Assembly: GCA_947626685.1 (NCBI GenBank) | Contig: CANQTD010000021.1 | Coordinates: 1 to 32,873, forward strand | Direction: 5' to 3' | Origin: an uncultured Clostridia bacterium | Lineage (GTDB): Bacteria; Bacillota; Clostridia; Christensenellales; Borkfalkiaceae | DNA: 32,873 nucleotides | Shown: positions 22,273-30,066 of the stretch, piece by piece | Numbering within the stretch: position 1 is the first letter of the stretch | How the letters are laid out: each line of letters begins with the position of its first letter | Program-made: the position numbers and the translations under genes | Notes under the pieces: generated by a model | The model's database searches: none | Told to the model about the DNA's origin: nothing | Seen by the model: the letters and a program-made list of their open reading frames with translations, nothing else

Positions 22273-23372
22273 AATTGTTTTCCGTAGATGCGAAAGATCT
22301 TGTTGAGTTTTCCGCTCGCCTTTTCGACATTGCGGCGGGAAGCGTCGTTGTTTTCCATGATCGTGCCCGCCTCGAACGCCTCGATCCCCCTCCTTTTGCA
22401 GGTGAGGAAGAATTCGTGGTAGAGCGCGAAGTTCACGCCCTTGCTCTGGTATTCGGGAATGACGTATTGCAAAATCATGCGCACGGACTTGATGCGTTTT
22501 TTGTAATACAACATCTTAACGAGGGCAATGGGGTCGAGTTTTCCGTTCATTTTGCGGAACACGGTGTAGAAATTGGGGACGCCCATGAGGAAGCCGACGG
22601 GCTTTCCGTCCGAGATCCTGCGGCATATGTAGATGAGGTCCGCCCACAAAAAGCTCTTCCAGCCCGCCACGATGCGGTAGAGGTCCTCCTTCGTCGGCGC
22701 GTCCTGAAAGATGATGTCGTTCGTCGCCTCCGAGATGACCGCGTGCACGTCGTCGATCTCGCTGTCGAGCGCGGAGAAGTCGGCGGTGTCGATGCGCAGT
22801 CCGTATCTCTTCAAGACCTTTTCCACGAGGGGAGCGATGCGCGCCTCATCGTAGCGGTCATAGGAGAGCTCGTAGGAGACGGTGTCGAAATCCTTGACGA
22901 AGCCGCACCTCTCGAGCAAGCCCGCATAGTAGGGGGGATTGTAGGAAGTGAGGATCATGGGCTCGTAGCCGAACCCCTCCACGAGGATGCCGCGGCGGTT
23001 GTCCTGATCGTAAGGGAAGTAGGTACCCTCGACATGGGTGGCCCCTTTTTCGCGAAGGATGGCGCACATCTCGCCGAGAAGGAGGCTTGCGACGGCGTCG
23101 TCGTTCACGCATTCGAAGTGGGAGAAGAAGCCGCATTTTTCCAATTTGAGCTGTTTGGAGGGCGCGACCGTGAAGAGCAGGCGGGCGATGTATTTGCCCC
23201 CGTCCTCCACGGCGAGCGCGGTGTATTCCCCGCTCCCCACGATCTTTTTGAGCGTGCGCAGAAGGTCGCCGCGCATATAGGGGACGTATAAAGGGTCTCC
23301 GCGGTAGATGGCGTCGGGCATGTTGACAAATTTTTTGAGTTGCCGTACCGTCGTCGGCCGTATGACTTCCAT
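22269..23372 (-). CDS. GNAT-like acyltransferase family protein
   Basis: A 367-residue protein of a GNAT-fold family common in Bacteria. It has an N-terminal half with MEVIRPTTVRQLKKF and GDPLYVPYMRGDLL, then GEYTALAVEDGGKYIARLLF and GFFSHFECVNDD, and then GFGYEPMILTSYNPPYYAGL, the most characteristic block. The C-terminal half (240-367) is a second GNAT-like unit ending with MENNDASRRNVEKASGKLNK. The acceptor substrate is unknown. The start at MEVIRP uses GGGGG 4 nt upstream, a weak site; an in-frame ATG eight codons earlier is possible. First gene of a two-gene operon with DUF819. Confidence 0.8.
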   Translation of the reverse strand: MEVIRPTTVRQLKKFVNMPDAIYRGDPLYVPYMRGDLLRTLKKIVGSGEYTALAVEDGGKYIARLLFTVAPSKQLKLEKCGFFSHFECVNDDAVASLLLGEMCAILREKGATHVEGTYFPYDQDNRRGILVEGFGYEPMILTSYNPPYYAGLLERCGFVKDFDTVSYELSYDRYDEARIAPLVEKVLKRYGLRIDTADFSALDSEIDDVHAVISEATNDIIFQDAPTKEDLYRIVAGWKSFLWADLIYICRRISDGKPVGFLMGVPNFYTVFRKMNGKLDPIALVKMLYYKKRIKSVRMILQYVIPEYQSKGVNFALYHEFFLTCKRRGIEAFEAGTIMENNDASRRNVEKASGKLNKIFRIYGKQL

Positions 23373-23400
23373 AAAACCCCCGAAAAAGGTCATTTTATCA

Positions 23401-23429
23401 ATTATATCATAAGTTGATCCGAAAAGCAA
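23401..23429 (-). promoter_or_regulatory. Promoter of the GNAT/DUF819 operon
   Basis: On the minus strand TTGCTT and TATAAT are separated by 17 nt, with an extended -10 (TGATATAAT), 28 nt before the ATG. Confidence 0.75.
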
Positions 23430-23542
23430 GCCGTTTTGGGGGCATGGGGCGCTGTTCCCCGCACTTCTTTGCGCCGCAGGGCGATTTTTTGGTAAATTTC
23501 GGAAAATACGGCAGAAGTCGGAAAGCCGCCGCGGAAAATCAC

Positions 23543-23571
23543 TTGCGCGGACGGGAAAGGAATGGTATAAT
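23543..23571 (+). promoter_or_regulatory. Promoter of galK-galE
   Basis: TTGCGC and TATAAT with 17 nt between and a TGG extension before the -10. The leader contains a hairpin GGGCGG/CCGCCC. No recognisable riboswitch or repressor palindrome was seen. Confidence 0.7.
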
Positions 23572-23635
23572 AGAGACAGGGCGGCGAAGTCCGCCCGGTC
23601 GGACGCATTCGGAACGCAACGCGAAAGGAGAACGC

Positions 23636-24751
23636 ATGGCGGAATATCTCTACAAGATCTCTGCGGCGGGCAGGGTGAATCTTATCGGCGAGCACGTCGA
23701 TTATTGCGGCGGCAAGGTCATGCCGTGCGCCCTTTCCATGAAGAACACCGTCTATGCCCGTCCGAACGGAACGGATACCGTCAATTTGTCGTGGACGGAT
23801 CTTCCCGATAAAGTCTCCCTCGACCTCTCGGCGCTCGCCTCCTGCCGCGGGCTGAAACACGCGAAGTACCATGCGGGTTGCGCCTACTTCTGGAAGGAAG
23901 CGGGGCACAGGGTCGTGGGGTGCGATCTCCTCATGGACTGCACGGTCCCCTTCGGGAGCGGGCTCTCCTCTTCCGCCGCCATCGAGGTCTCCACGATCGC
24001 CGCGCTCGCGACGGTCGCGGGGGAAGCGTTCGACCCCGTGGAGGTCGCCCTCGTCGCCCGCCGCGCCGAGCACGAATTTGCGGGCGTGAACTGCGGCATC
24101 ATGGACCAATTCGCCTCGGCGAACGGCAGAGCGGGGCACGCGATCCTGCTCGACTGCAAGTCGCTCGAACGGGAGTACATTCCCGTCGGTTTGGGGGAGC
24201 ACGTCCTCATCATCGCAAACAGCAAAAAGCCGCACGACCTCGTCGAGAGCAAGTACAACGAGAGAAGGGCGGAGACGGAGACCGCGCTCCGCATCTTGCA
24301 AAAAAAACTTGACGTGAGCTGTCTCGCCGACGTCAGCGCGCGCGAACTCGAAGCGTGCAAGGCGATGCTCCCCGAACTCATCTACCGTCGCGCGAAACAC
24401 GTCGTCGAAGAGTGCGAACGGGTCGGGCAGGCAGCTGCGGCGATGCGGCGGGGCGACATGGAGACGTTCGGCGCCATTCTCAACGCCTCCCACCGTTCGC
24501 TCAGCGCCCTCTATGAAGTGACGGGCAGAGAGCTCGATTCCCTCGCCCGTGCGGCGCAGCAATTCCCCGCGTGTCTCGGCTCCCGCATGACGGGCGCGGG
24601 CTTCGGCGGGTGCACGGTCTCCCTCGTGAAAAAGGGGGAGGAAGAGGCGTTCAAATCGTACGTCGCGGAGCGGTACACGCGCGAGACGGGGTACGTCCCC
24701 GCCTTCTATCCCGCAGAGCTCTCCGACGGCATCATCATCGAAAATCTATGA
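23636..24751 (+). CDS. galK: Galactokinase
   Basis: A 371-residue GHMP kinase that phosphorylates galactose at C1, the entry step of the Leloir pathway. Signatures are GRVNLIGEHVDY (residues 12-23, with Val where Thr is usual), the ATP loop PFGSGLSSSAA, the catalytic aspartate region NCGIMDQFA, and the C-terminal GAGFGGCTVSL. Length is close to the usual 380-390. AAAGGAG lies 5 nt before the ATG. It is followed after 56 nt by galE. No galT is present in the window, so galactose-1-phosphate must be handled by an enzyme encoded elsewhere. Confidence 0.95.
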   Translation: MAEYLYKISAAGRVNLIGEHVDYCGGKVMPCALSMKNTVYARPNGTDTVNLSWTDLPDKVSLDLSALASCRGLKHAKYHAGCAYFWKEAGHRVVGCDLLMDCTVPFGSGLSSSAAIEVSTIAALATVAGEAFDPVEVALVARRAEHEFAGVNCGIMDQFASANGRAGHAILLDCKSLEREYIPVGLGEHVLIIANSKKPHDLVESKYNERRAETETALRILQKKLDVSCLADVSARELEACKAMLPELIYRRAKHVVEECERVGQAAAAMRRGDMETFGAILNASHRSLSALYEVTGRELDSLARAAQQFPACLGSRMTGAGFGGCTVSLVKKGEEEAFKSYVAERYTRETGYVPAFYPAELSDGIIIENL

Positions 24752-24807
24752 CCCATGTCCTTAGGTTCGCCTTCGGAAACGGTCTCATCAATCAGGAGGA
24801 AGCAAAC

Positions 24808-25821
24808 ATGACAGTCCTTGTAACGGGCGGGGCGGGCTTCATCGGCTCGCACACCGCGGTGGAACTTTTGAACGAGGGGTACGACGTCGTCGTGATCGAC
24901 AACCTCTGCAATGCGAACGCGGAGGCGATCCGCCGCGTGGAAAAGATCACGGGCAAGAAGATCTTCTTCTATGAAAACGACGTGCGTGACCGCGCCGCGC
25001 TCGAGCTCATCTTCACCGCGCACGACATCGGCAGCGTCATCCACTTCGCGGGGCTGAAAGCGGTGGGCGAGAGCGTGAGAAAGCCCATCGAGTACTACGA
25101 GAACAACCTCGGTTCCACCCTCGTCCTCGTGGACGTCATGCGGAAATTCGGCGTGAAAAATATTGTGTTCTCCTCCTCCGCGACGGTGTACGGCGACCCC
25201 GCCGAACTGCCCCTGCGCGAGACGACCAAGCTCAACCCCACGACCAATCCGTACGGCGCGACCAAAGTCATGCAGGAGCGCATCCTCGAGGACCTGTATG
25301 CCTCGGACAGCGAGTGGAACGTCACCCTTCTGCGCTACTTCAACCCCGTGGGCGCGCACGAGAGCGGGCTCATCGGCGAGGACCCGAAGGGGATCCCCAA
25401 CAACCTCATGCCCTACGTCGCGCAGGTCGCGAGCGGCAAGCTCCGCGAGATCGGCGTGTTCGGGAACGACTACCCCACGAAGGACGGCACGGGCGTGCGC
25501 GACTATATCCACGTCGTGGACCTCGCGAAGGGGCACGTCGCCGCGCTCAGGAGCGGGCACAAGTCTGGCGTGCACGTTTACAACCTCGGCACGGGGATCG
25601 GTTACAGCGTGCTCGACATGATCGCGGCGTTCTCGAAGGCGTGCGGGAAGCAGCTTCCCTACACCGTCAAGCCGCGCAGGGCGGGGGACATCGCCGCCTG
25701 CTACGCTTCCTCCGAAAAGGCGGAGAGGGAGCTCGGCTGGAAGGCGCAGTTCGACCTCGAAAAAATGTGCGCCGACCAGTGGAATTGGCAGAAGAACAAC
25801 CCGGACGGGTACGGGTCGTAA
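24808..25821 (+). CDS. galE: UDP-glucose 4-epimerase
   Basis: A 337-residue short-chain dehydrogenase-type epimerase that interconverts UDP-glucose and UDP-galactose using bound NAD. The Rossmann motif GGAGFIG is at residues 7-13. Then come VIHFAGLKAVGES, SSSATVYG with the catalytic Ser/Thr, and NPYGATK with the catalytic Tyr-x-x-x-Lys pair. RYFNPVGAHESGLIGEDP and DYIHVVDLAKGH are standard GalE blocks. AGGAGG lies 7 nt before the ATG. Second gene of the gal operon; ends at a strong bidirectional terminator. Confidence 0.96.
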   Translation: MTVLVTGGAGFIGSHTAVELLNEGYDVVVIDNLCNANAEAIRRVEKITGKKIFFYENDVRDRAALELIFTAHDIGSVIHFAGLKAVGESVRKPIEYYENNLGSTLVLVDVMRKFGVKNIVFSSSATVYGDPAELPLRETTKLNPTTNPYGATKVMQERILEDLYASDSEWNVTLLRYFNPVGAHESGLIGEDPKGIPNNLMPYVAQVASGKLREIGVFGNDYPTKDGTGVRDYIHVVDLAKGHVAALRSGHKSGVHVYNLGTGIGYSVLDMIAAFSKACGKQLPYTVKPRRAGDIAACYASSEKAERELGWKAQFDLEKMCADQWNWQKNNPDGYGS

Positions 25822-25831
25822 CGGATAAAAA

Positions 25832-25871
25832 AATCGCGCGGGCGGGAGCTGTTGCTCCCGCCCGCGCTTTT
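25832..25871. terminator. Bidirectional terminator after galE
   Basis: GCGCGGGCGGGAGC and its exact complement form a 14-bp stem around TGTT, with TTTTA on the right and an A-run on the left. It lies between convergent genes. Confidence 0.9.
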
Positions 25872-26715
25872 ACCGTGCGATGCGTTTTCCCGTGAGCATG
25901 TGAATGGAGAAGAGCTCATCGGGGAGTACCGTGTCCGCGTTGAAGGCTTTGAGAAAGACGGAGACCCGCGTTGCCGCCCCGTCCGCCGCAAGCGAAAAGA
26001 GCTCGTCGATATCCGCTCCCTTCCCGTCCGAGAGGTCGTAAAAATCCCTGCCGCCGAGATAGGAGGGGTCGGGCGTCTCGCGGGGGTAGAGCTTGCCGAG
26101 CCCCACGAGGCGGAGCACCCTGCCGTGCCGCGCGTGGATGTGCCTCAGGTAGAGCGCGTATTCTTTGCACATTCTGCGGAAGGGGGCGGGAGAGAGTTCC
26201 TTCCCGACGCGTCCCGCAGTCTCCGAGAGAAAGCGGTAGAGCGTGCCCTCCGCCGCGACCGCGGAGAGGTCGAAGGGGTGGATATAGCGGGTCGCCCGTT
26301 CGCCGCGCAGTTTCTCCGAAAAGTACACGTCCCAATCGTTTTCGATCTCCTGATGGGTGAAGCGGGGCGCGTCCGTGCGGCGCAGATAGCGGTAGACAAA
26401 GGGGTGAAAGACGGCGTCCGCGGCGAGATGGGTGCAGAAACCGAGGGCGTAGGCGAGGGAACGGGAAAATTCCCTCCCCGTGAAGGAGCAGAGGGCGGCG
26501 AGCATGGAGGAGAACCATGCCTTCACCCCCGTGCGGTGCAGGGACCGCCCGAGGTTTTCCCCGCGCGCAAACGGCTTGTAAAAGAAGAAGAGGTCGGGCC
26601 CCTGCGCCCCGAGATAGTAGTAGGAGGGGGCGGAAAAGATCTGCTCCCGCGTCTTTTCGGGGAGAAGCCCGAGCGCCTCCCATGCGACGAGTTCGTGCGT
26701 GATGCTTGCAGGCAT
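25870..26715 (-). CDS. Zinc-dependent phospholipase C-like protein
   Basis: A 281-residue protein resembling the Zn_dep_PLPC family. It begins MPASITHELVAWEALGLLPE, with His7 as the expected first metal ligand. GAQGPDLFFFY and the block HLAADAVFHPF supply further His/Asp ligands. FTHQEIENDWD and YIHPFDLS continue the family pattern. There is no signal peptide, so it probably acts in the cytoplasm, and a phospholipid substrate is not certain. No Shine-Dalgarno is seen. A -10-like CATACT lies exactly 6 nt before the ATG, which is half of a palindrome, so a leaderless transcript is possible. The strand-reversed word ACCGTGTCCG lies antisense to it at 25928. Confidence 0.75.
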   Translation of the reverse strand: MPASITHELVAWEALGLLPEKTREQIFSAPSYYYLGAQGPDLFFFYKPFARGENLGRSLHRTGVKAWFSSMLAALCSFTGREFSRSLAYALGFCTHLAADAVFHPFVYRYLRRTDAPRFTHQEIENDWDVYFSEKLRGERATRYIHPFDLSAVAAEGTLYRFLSETAGRVGKELSPAPFRRMCKEYALYLRHIHARHGRVLRLVGLGKLYPRETPDPSYLGGRDFYDLSDGKGADIDELFSLAADGAATRVSVFLKAFNADTVLPDELFSIHMLTGKRIAR

Positions 26716-26728
26716 ACTTGCAGTATGC
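26712..26728. promoter_or_regulatory. Palindrome over the start codon of the PLC-like gene
   Basis: GCATACTTGCAGTATGC is a perfect 7-bp inverted repeat with a 3-nt centre. It covers the putative -10 box and the ATG, so a bound dimeric protein could block initiation. Confidence 0.45.
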
Positions 26729-26751
26729 ACCGCATTTGTTTTTTCTTGCAA
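26722..26751 (-). promoter_or_regulatory. Possible promoter of the PLC-like gene
   Basis: On the minus strand TTGCAA and CATACT are 18 nt apart, and the -10-like box ends 6 nt before the ATG. Confidence 0.4.
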
Positions 26752-26801
26752 ACGGCGCCCCGCCGAACCCCGAAAGGGGACGAGACGCCGCAGCGACGCG
26801 A

Positions 26802-27461
26802 TCAGTTGTCTCTCGCGCCGAAGATCGCCGTGCCGAGACGGATCATGTTGGCACCATGTCCGAGACAGAGCTTCCAATCCCCGCTCATGCCCATCGAGAG
26901 GAACTGCGCCCCGAACGTTTCTTTCGCCTCTTCGAAGAGGGCGCGCATGCGGTCGGCGAGCTCCCCGAGCAAGGCCTCTTCGCCCTCCGCGGGCAGCATC
27001 GCCATGAACCCGCACGGCTCGATCCCCGCCGTATCTTTGAGACGCGCATAGACTTCGAGCCCGCGCTCCGCCATGTATCCGCCCTTCGATGGCTCATTGC
27101 CGATGTTGATCTGCACGAGCACCTTTTGGGTGACGCCGAGCTGCAAAGCGCGCCCCGCGATCGCCTCCGCCAAACCGTCGCGGTCGACGGAATGGATGAG
27201 GTCGCACCGCCCGACGAGATATTTGACTTTGTTCGTCTGCAAACGGCCGATGAAGTGCCGTCTCGCGCCCGCAAACGCGTCGTATTTGAGGCAGAATTCC
27301 TGCACGCGGTTTTCGCCTGCGTCGCAGACGCCCGCCGAGATCGCGCGGCGGATCTCCTCCGCGGAGCGCGTTTTGGTCGCGGCGACGAGGGTGACCTGTT
27401 CGCCGAAAGCGTTTCCCTCCGCAAGCTGTGCGAGAAGGGCTTTCACATTGCTCTCTATCAT
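26802..27461 (-). CDS. yggS: YggS/PROSC pyridoxal-phosphate homeostasis protein
   Basis: A 219-residue PLP-binding TIM-barrel protein that keeps free pyridoxal phosphate and amino/keto-acid balance in the cytoplasm. Lys30 in VAATKTRSAEEI is the Schiff-base lysine. GENRVQEF, HFIGRLQTNKVKYL, VLVQINIGNEPSKGG and FLSMGMSGDW follow in the standard order, then IRLGTAIFGARDN. The usual AI..GA block reads LCLGHGAN, encoded antisense to an exact dispersed word at 26853. It starts one base after the stop of the upstream two-helix membrane protein and belongs to the argH operon. Confidence 0.93.
   Translation of the reverse strand: MIESNVKALLAQLAEGNAFGEQVTLVAATKTRSAEEIRRAISAGVCDAGENRVQEFCLKYDAFAGARRHFIGRLQTNKVKYLVGRCDLIHSVDRDGLAEAIAGRALQLGVTQKVLVQINIGNEPSKGGYMAERGLEVYARLKDTAGIEPCGFMAMLPAEGEEALLGELADRMRALFEEAKETFGAQFLSMGMSGDWKLCLGHGANMIRLGTAIFGARDN
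26853..26862 (+). repeat. Dispersed word ACCATGTCCG, antisense to yggS
   Basis: Exact copy in the form GGCACCATGTCCGAG, on the + strand although the gene is on the minus strand. It keeps chromosome orientation rather than gene orientation. Confidence 0.7.
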
Positions 27462-27462
27462 A

Positions 27463-27975
27463 TCAGTAGCGGAAAAAGCTGTTTTTCTTGAAAAATTCCG
27501 CGAGCGCGGGGTCGGCGCGCAGGGACTGTTCCAACTCTTCGGAGAGGACGATCTGCTTCCCCCGCACCTCTTTCAGACCGCTCTTTTTCATCTTGGTAAA
27601 GCCGAGGTAGACGGAATCGGGAGGCCCCATGTCCGCGTTCTCCCCCTTCGTTTCGTTGAACCACTGCAAGAAGAGGTCGGCGGGGAAGGGCTCGTAGAGG
27701 ACAAAGACGAGGCGGTTTCCCCGCGTGAGGTAGAGGTGGAGCAGAAGGGGCTGCCCCGAGCGGACGCGGGCGTAGGGAGAGGCCGTGTCCGAACGCTTCA
27801 TCGCGACGGCGAGGGCGACGATGAGGGCGATATACATGAGGAAGAGCCCGCCGATCACCGCCAGCATGATGAGATAGGTCGTGTCGCGGAGGAAGATCCA
27901 GAGCAGAAAGGTGAGAAGGGCGAGCGCGGCGAGGACGCCGAGCCCGACATACAGAAGGATCGAATTTCGTTTCAT
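27463..27975 (-). CDS. Two-helix membrane protein, unknown
   Basis: A 170-residue protein with two transmembrane helices (about 8-29, LYVGLGVLAALALLTFLLWI, and 33-60, TYLIMLAVIGGLFLMYIALI), a topology with both ends on the same side. The soluble part (61-170) has LYLTRGNRLVFVLYEPFP and a charged C-terminus (KKSGLKEVRGKQIVLSEELE). I do not recognise the family. Its ATG overlaps the argH stop (ATGA) and it is followed by yggS after one base, so the three form a tight operon. The word variant CCCATGTCCG lies antisense to it at 27626. Confidence 0.75.
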   Translation of the reverse strand: MKRNSILLYVGLGVLAALALLTFLLWIFLRDTTYLIMLAVIGGLFLMYIALIVALAVAMKRSDTASPYARVRSGQPLLLHLYLTRGNRLVFVLYEPFPADLFLQWFNETKGENADMGPPDSVYLGFTKMKKSGLKEVRGKQIVLSEELEQSLRADPALAEFFKKNSFFRY

Positions 27976-29357
27976 AGCTTGTATTTGTTTAACCTGCGTT
28001 CGACGGAGCGGATGCCCGCGCGCACCGCTTCCGCCGAGGAGCCGCCCACCGACGAGCGCGCCTGCACCGAGGCGCGGACGTTCACCGTCTGCAAGATATC
28101 CTCTCCGAACATGGCGCTCGCCTCTTGGAATTCCGCCAGCGTGAGTTCGTGGAGCTGCTTCTTTTTGGCGATGCTCTCCCGCACGAGCTTGCCCGTTATG
28201 GCGTGCGCGTCGCGGAAGGGCACCCCCTTCTTCGCGAGATAGTCGGCAACGTCGGTCGCCGTGGAGTATCCGCCCGCGGCGGCCTCGTACATGGTATCCT
28301 TGTTGAGGGTGATCTTCTTCATGAGGGCGGCGTAGATGCCGATGCAGGAGAGAAGGGTAAATTCGGCGTCGAAGAAGCCCTCCTTGTCCTCCTGTAAGTC
28401 CTTGTTATAGGCGAGCGGCAGCCCCTTGATCACGGTGAGGATGGAGACGAGTTCGCCGTACACCCGCCCCGTCTTGCCGCGCACGAGTTCGGGCAGGTCG
28501 GGGTTCTTCTTCTGCGGCATGATGGAGGAGCCCGTCGAATATTCGTCGGGGATCGTCCAATAGCCGAATTCGTCGGAGGTGTAGAGGATGGTGTCCTCGC
28601 ACAGCCGCGAGAGGTGCGCCATCGTGAGCGACGCGCAGAAGAGATATTCCGCGATGAAGTCGCGGTCGGAGACGGCGTCGAGGGCGTTCTGCGAAACGCT
28701 GCCGAAGCCGAGCAGTTTTCGTGTGATCTCGCGGTCGATGGGGTAGGAGGTCCCCGCGAGGGCCGCGCTGCCGAGGGGCATCACGTTGAGCCGTTCGCGG
28801 CATGCCGAAAAGCGGTCGATATCGCGCAGGAACATCTCCGCATAGGCGTTGAAGTACTGCCCGCAGCTGATGGGCTGGGCCTTGCGCAGGTGGGTGAAGC
28901 CGGGCATGACGTAGCGGATCCCCTCCTTTGCGCGGGAGAGCAAGACGGATATAAGATCTTTGAGCGCGGCCATCACCGCGCCCGCGCTCCTGCGCACATA
29001 GAGGCGCATGTCCGTCGCCACCTGATCGTTGCGGGAACGCGCCGTGTGCAGTTTCTTCCCCGTATCGCCGATGCGCTCCACGAGCTCGCCCTCGACGAAG
29101 GAGTGGATGTCCTCCGCGTCCCCGCCGATCTCCATGCCCGCGGCGACGTCCGCACGGATCTCATCGAGCCCGCTCCGGATGCGCTCCGCCTCCTCCTCTG
29201 TGAGGATCCCGCATTGGCCGAGCATGGCGGCGTGGGCGAGAGAGGCGTCGATATCGGCGTCGAAGAGTTTCCTGTCGAAGGAAATGGATTGGTTGAAGGC
29301 GTCCGCGGCCGCGGAGAGGGGGGTATCGAACCTGCCCTGCCAGAGTTTTTTCTTCAT
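27972..29357 (-). CDS. argH: Argininosuccinate lyase
   Basis: A 461-residue enzyme of the fumarase/aspartase superfamily that cleaves argininosuccinate to arginine and fumarate. It begins KKKLWQGRFDTP and contains HTARSRNDQVATDMRLY, PGFTHLRKAQP, and the superfamily signature SSIMPQKKNPD with the catalytic Ser on the mobile loop. Length matches the family. The start at 29357 has GAGG 6 nt upstream. argG and other arginine genes are not in the window. It is first in an operon with a two-helix membrane protein and yggS. Confidence 0.96.
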   Translation of the reverse strand: MKKKLWQGRFDTPLSAAADAFNQSISFDRKLFDADIDASLAHAAMLGQCGILTEEEAERIRSGLDEIRADVAAGMEIGGDAEDIHSFVEGELVERIGDTGKKLHTARSRNDQVATDMRLYVRRSAGAVMAALKDLISVLLSRAKEGIRYVMPGFTHLRKAQPISCGQYFNAYAEMFLRDIDRFSACRERLNVMPLGSAALAGTSYPIDREITRKLLGFGSVSQNALDAVSDRDFIAEYLFCASLTMAHLSRLCEDTILYTSDEFGYWTIPDEYSTGSSIMPQKKNPDLPELVRGKTGRVYGELVSILTVIKGLPLAYNKDLQEDKEGFFDAEFTLLSCIGIYAALMKKITLNKDTMYEAAAGGYSTATDVADYLAKKGVPFRDAHAITGKLVRESIAKKKQLHELTLAEFQEASAMFGEDILQTVNVRASVQARSSVGGSSAEAVRAGIRSVERRLNKYKL

Positions 29358-29381
29358 GAAAGCCTCGCGCTTTTTTCTTTT

Positions 29382-29410
29382 ATCGTACACGTTTTCGCAA
29401 AAAAAAGCAA
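29382..29410 (-). promoter_or_regulatory. Promoter of the argH operon
   Basis: On the minus strand TTGCTT and TACGAT are separated by 17 nt, about 24 nt before the ATG. No arginine-repressor box was recognised. Confidence 0.6.
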
Positions 29411-29491
29411 GTGTTTGCAAGTTGCGCGCTTCTTTTTCTTTGCCGCAAAGGGAAAAAAGGGCGCGCCCGCCTCCTTTTGCCCGCGAATTTC

Positions 29492-29520
29492 TTGACAACG
29501 TGCGCCGTTTTTTGTAAAAT
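29492..29520 (+). promoter_or_regulatory. Promoter of the ruvCAB-queA operon
   Basis: TTGACA and TAAAAT with a 17-nt spacer. The -10 ends exactly 6 nt before the ruvC ATG, so the transcript would start at or beside the start codon. No SOS (LexA) box was recognised. Confidence 0.75.
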
Positions 29521-29526
29521 AAACGT

Positions 29527-30024
29527 ATGGTCATTCTCGGGCTCGACCCCGGCTACGGGACAATGGGATACGGCGTCATCGAAAAGGACGCGCGCGGGAA
29601 TTGCTTCCCCGTCGATTTCGGCGTCGTCAAGACGCCGCCGTCGGAGAATTTTGCCGTGCGGCTTTGCATTTTGGAGGAAGGCGTGAACGCGCTCTTCGAC
29701 CGCTTCCGCCCGGAAGAAGCGGCGATGGAAGAGCTCTTCTTTTCCAAGAACGTGACGACGGGCATCGCCGTCGCCCATGCGCGCGGCGTGATGCTCCTCA
29801 CCTGCAACAAGCGTTGCGGAAAGATCTTCGAGTACACGCCCAACCAGATCAAGCAGGCCCTCACGGGATACGGGGTGGCGGACAAGGGGCAGATGCAGCG
29901 GGTCGTCGCTTCCCATCTGCGGCTGAAAGAAATCCCCCGTCCCGACGACGCCGCCGACGCCCTCGCCGTCGCGCTCTGCCACGCGTTCACGAGCAGGTTC
30001 TCGGGGATGTTCGGCGTCAAGTGA
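29527..30024 (+). CDS. ruvC: Holliday junction endonuclease RuvC
   Basis: A 165-residue resolvase that cuts four-way junctions symmetrically. The acidic active site is complete: Asp7 in GLDPGYG, Glu68 in AMEELFFSKN, and Asp141/Asp144 in DDAADALAVA. Length is normal. There is no Shine-Dalgarno before the ATG and the -10 box is 6 nt away, so a leaderless mRNA is likely. Upstream alternatives were rejected because they overlap the promoter. First gene of ruvC-ruvA-ruvB-queA. Having RuvC rather than RecU fits Clostridia rather than Bacilli. Confidence 0.96.
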   Translation: MVILGLDPGYGTMGYGVIEKDARGNCFPVDFGVVKTPPSENFAVRLCILEEGVNALFDRFRPEEAAMEELFFSKNVTTGIAVAHARGVMLLTCNKRCGKIFEYTPNQIKQALTGYGVADKGQMQRVVASHLRLKEIPRPDDAADALAVALCHAFTSRFSGMFGVK

Positions 30025-30066
30025 GGCTTGGGCGGCGGGAAAGACCAAAACACGGAAGGTTTTCTT

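Noticed and set aside
23572..23635. Riboswitch in the galK leader
   Set aside because: Only one short GGGCGG/CCGCCC hairpin is present in 64 nt; no recognised riboswitch core.
29007..29014. CATGTCCG in argH as a true copy of the dispersed word
   Set aside because: It lies opposite the conserved T-D-M-R-L-Y motif of argininosuccinate lyase and lacks the ACC flank, so chance from protein constraint is likely.
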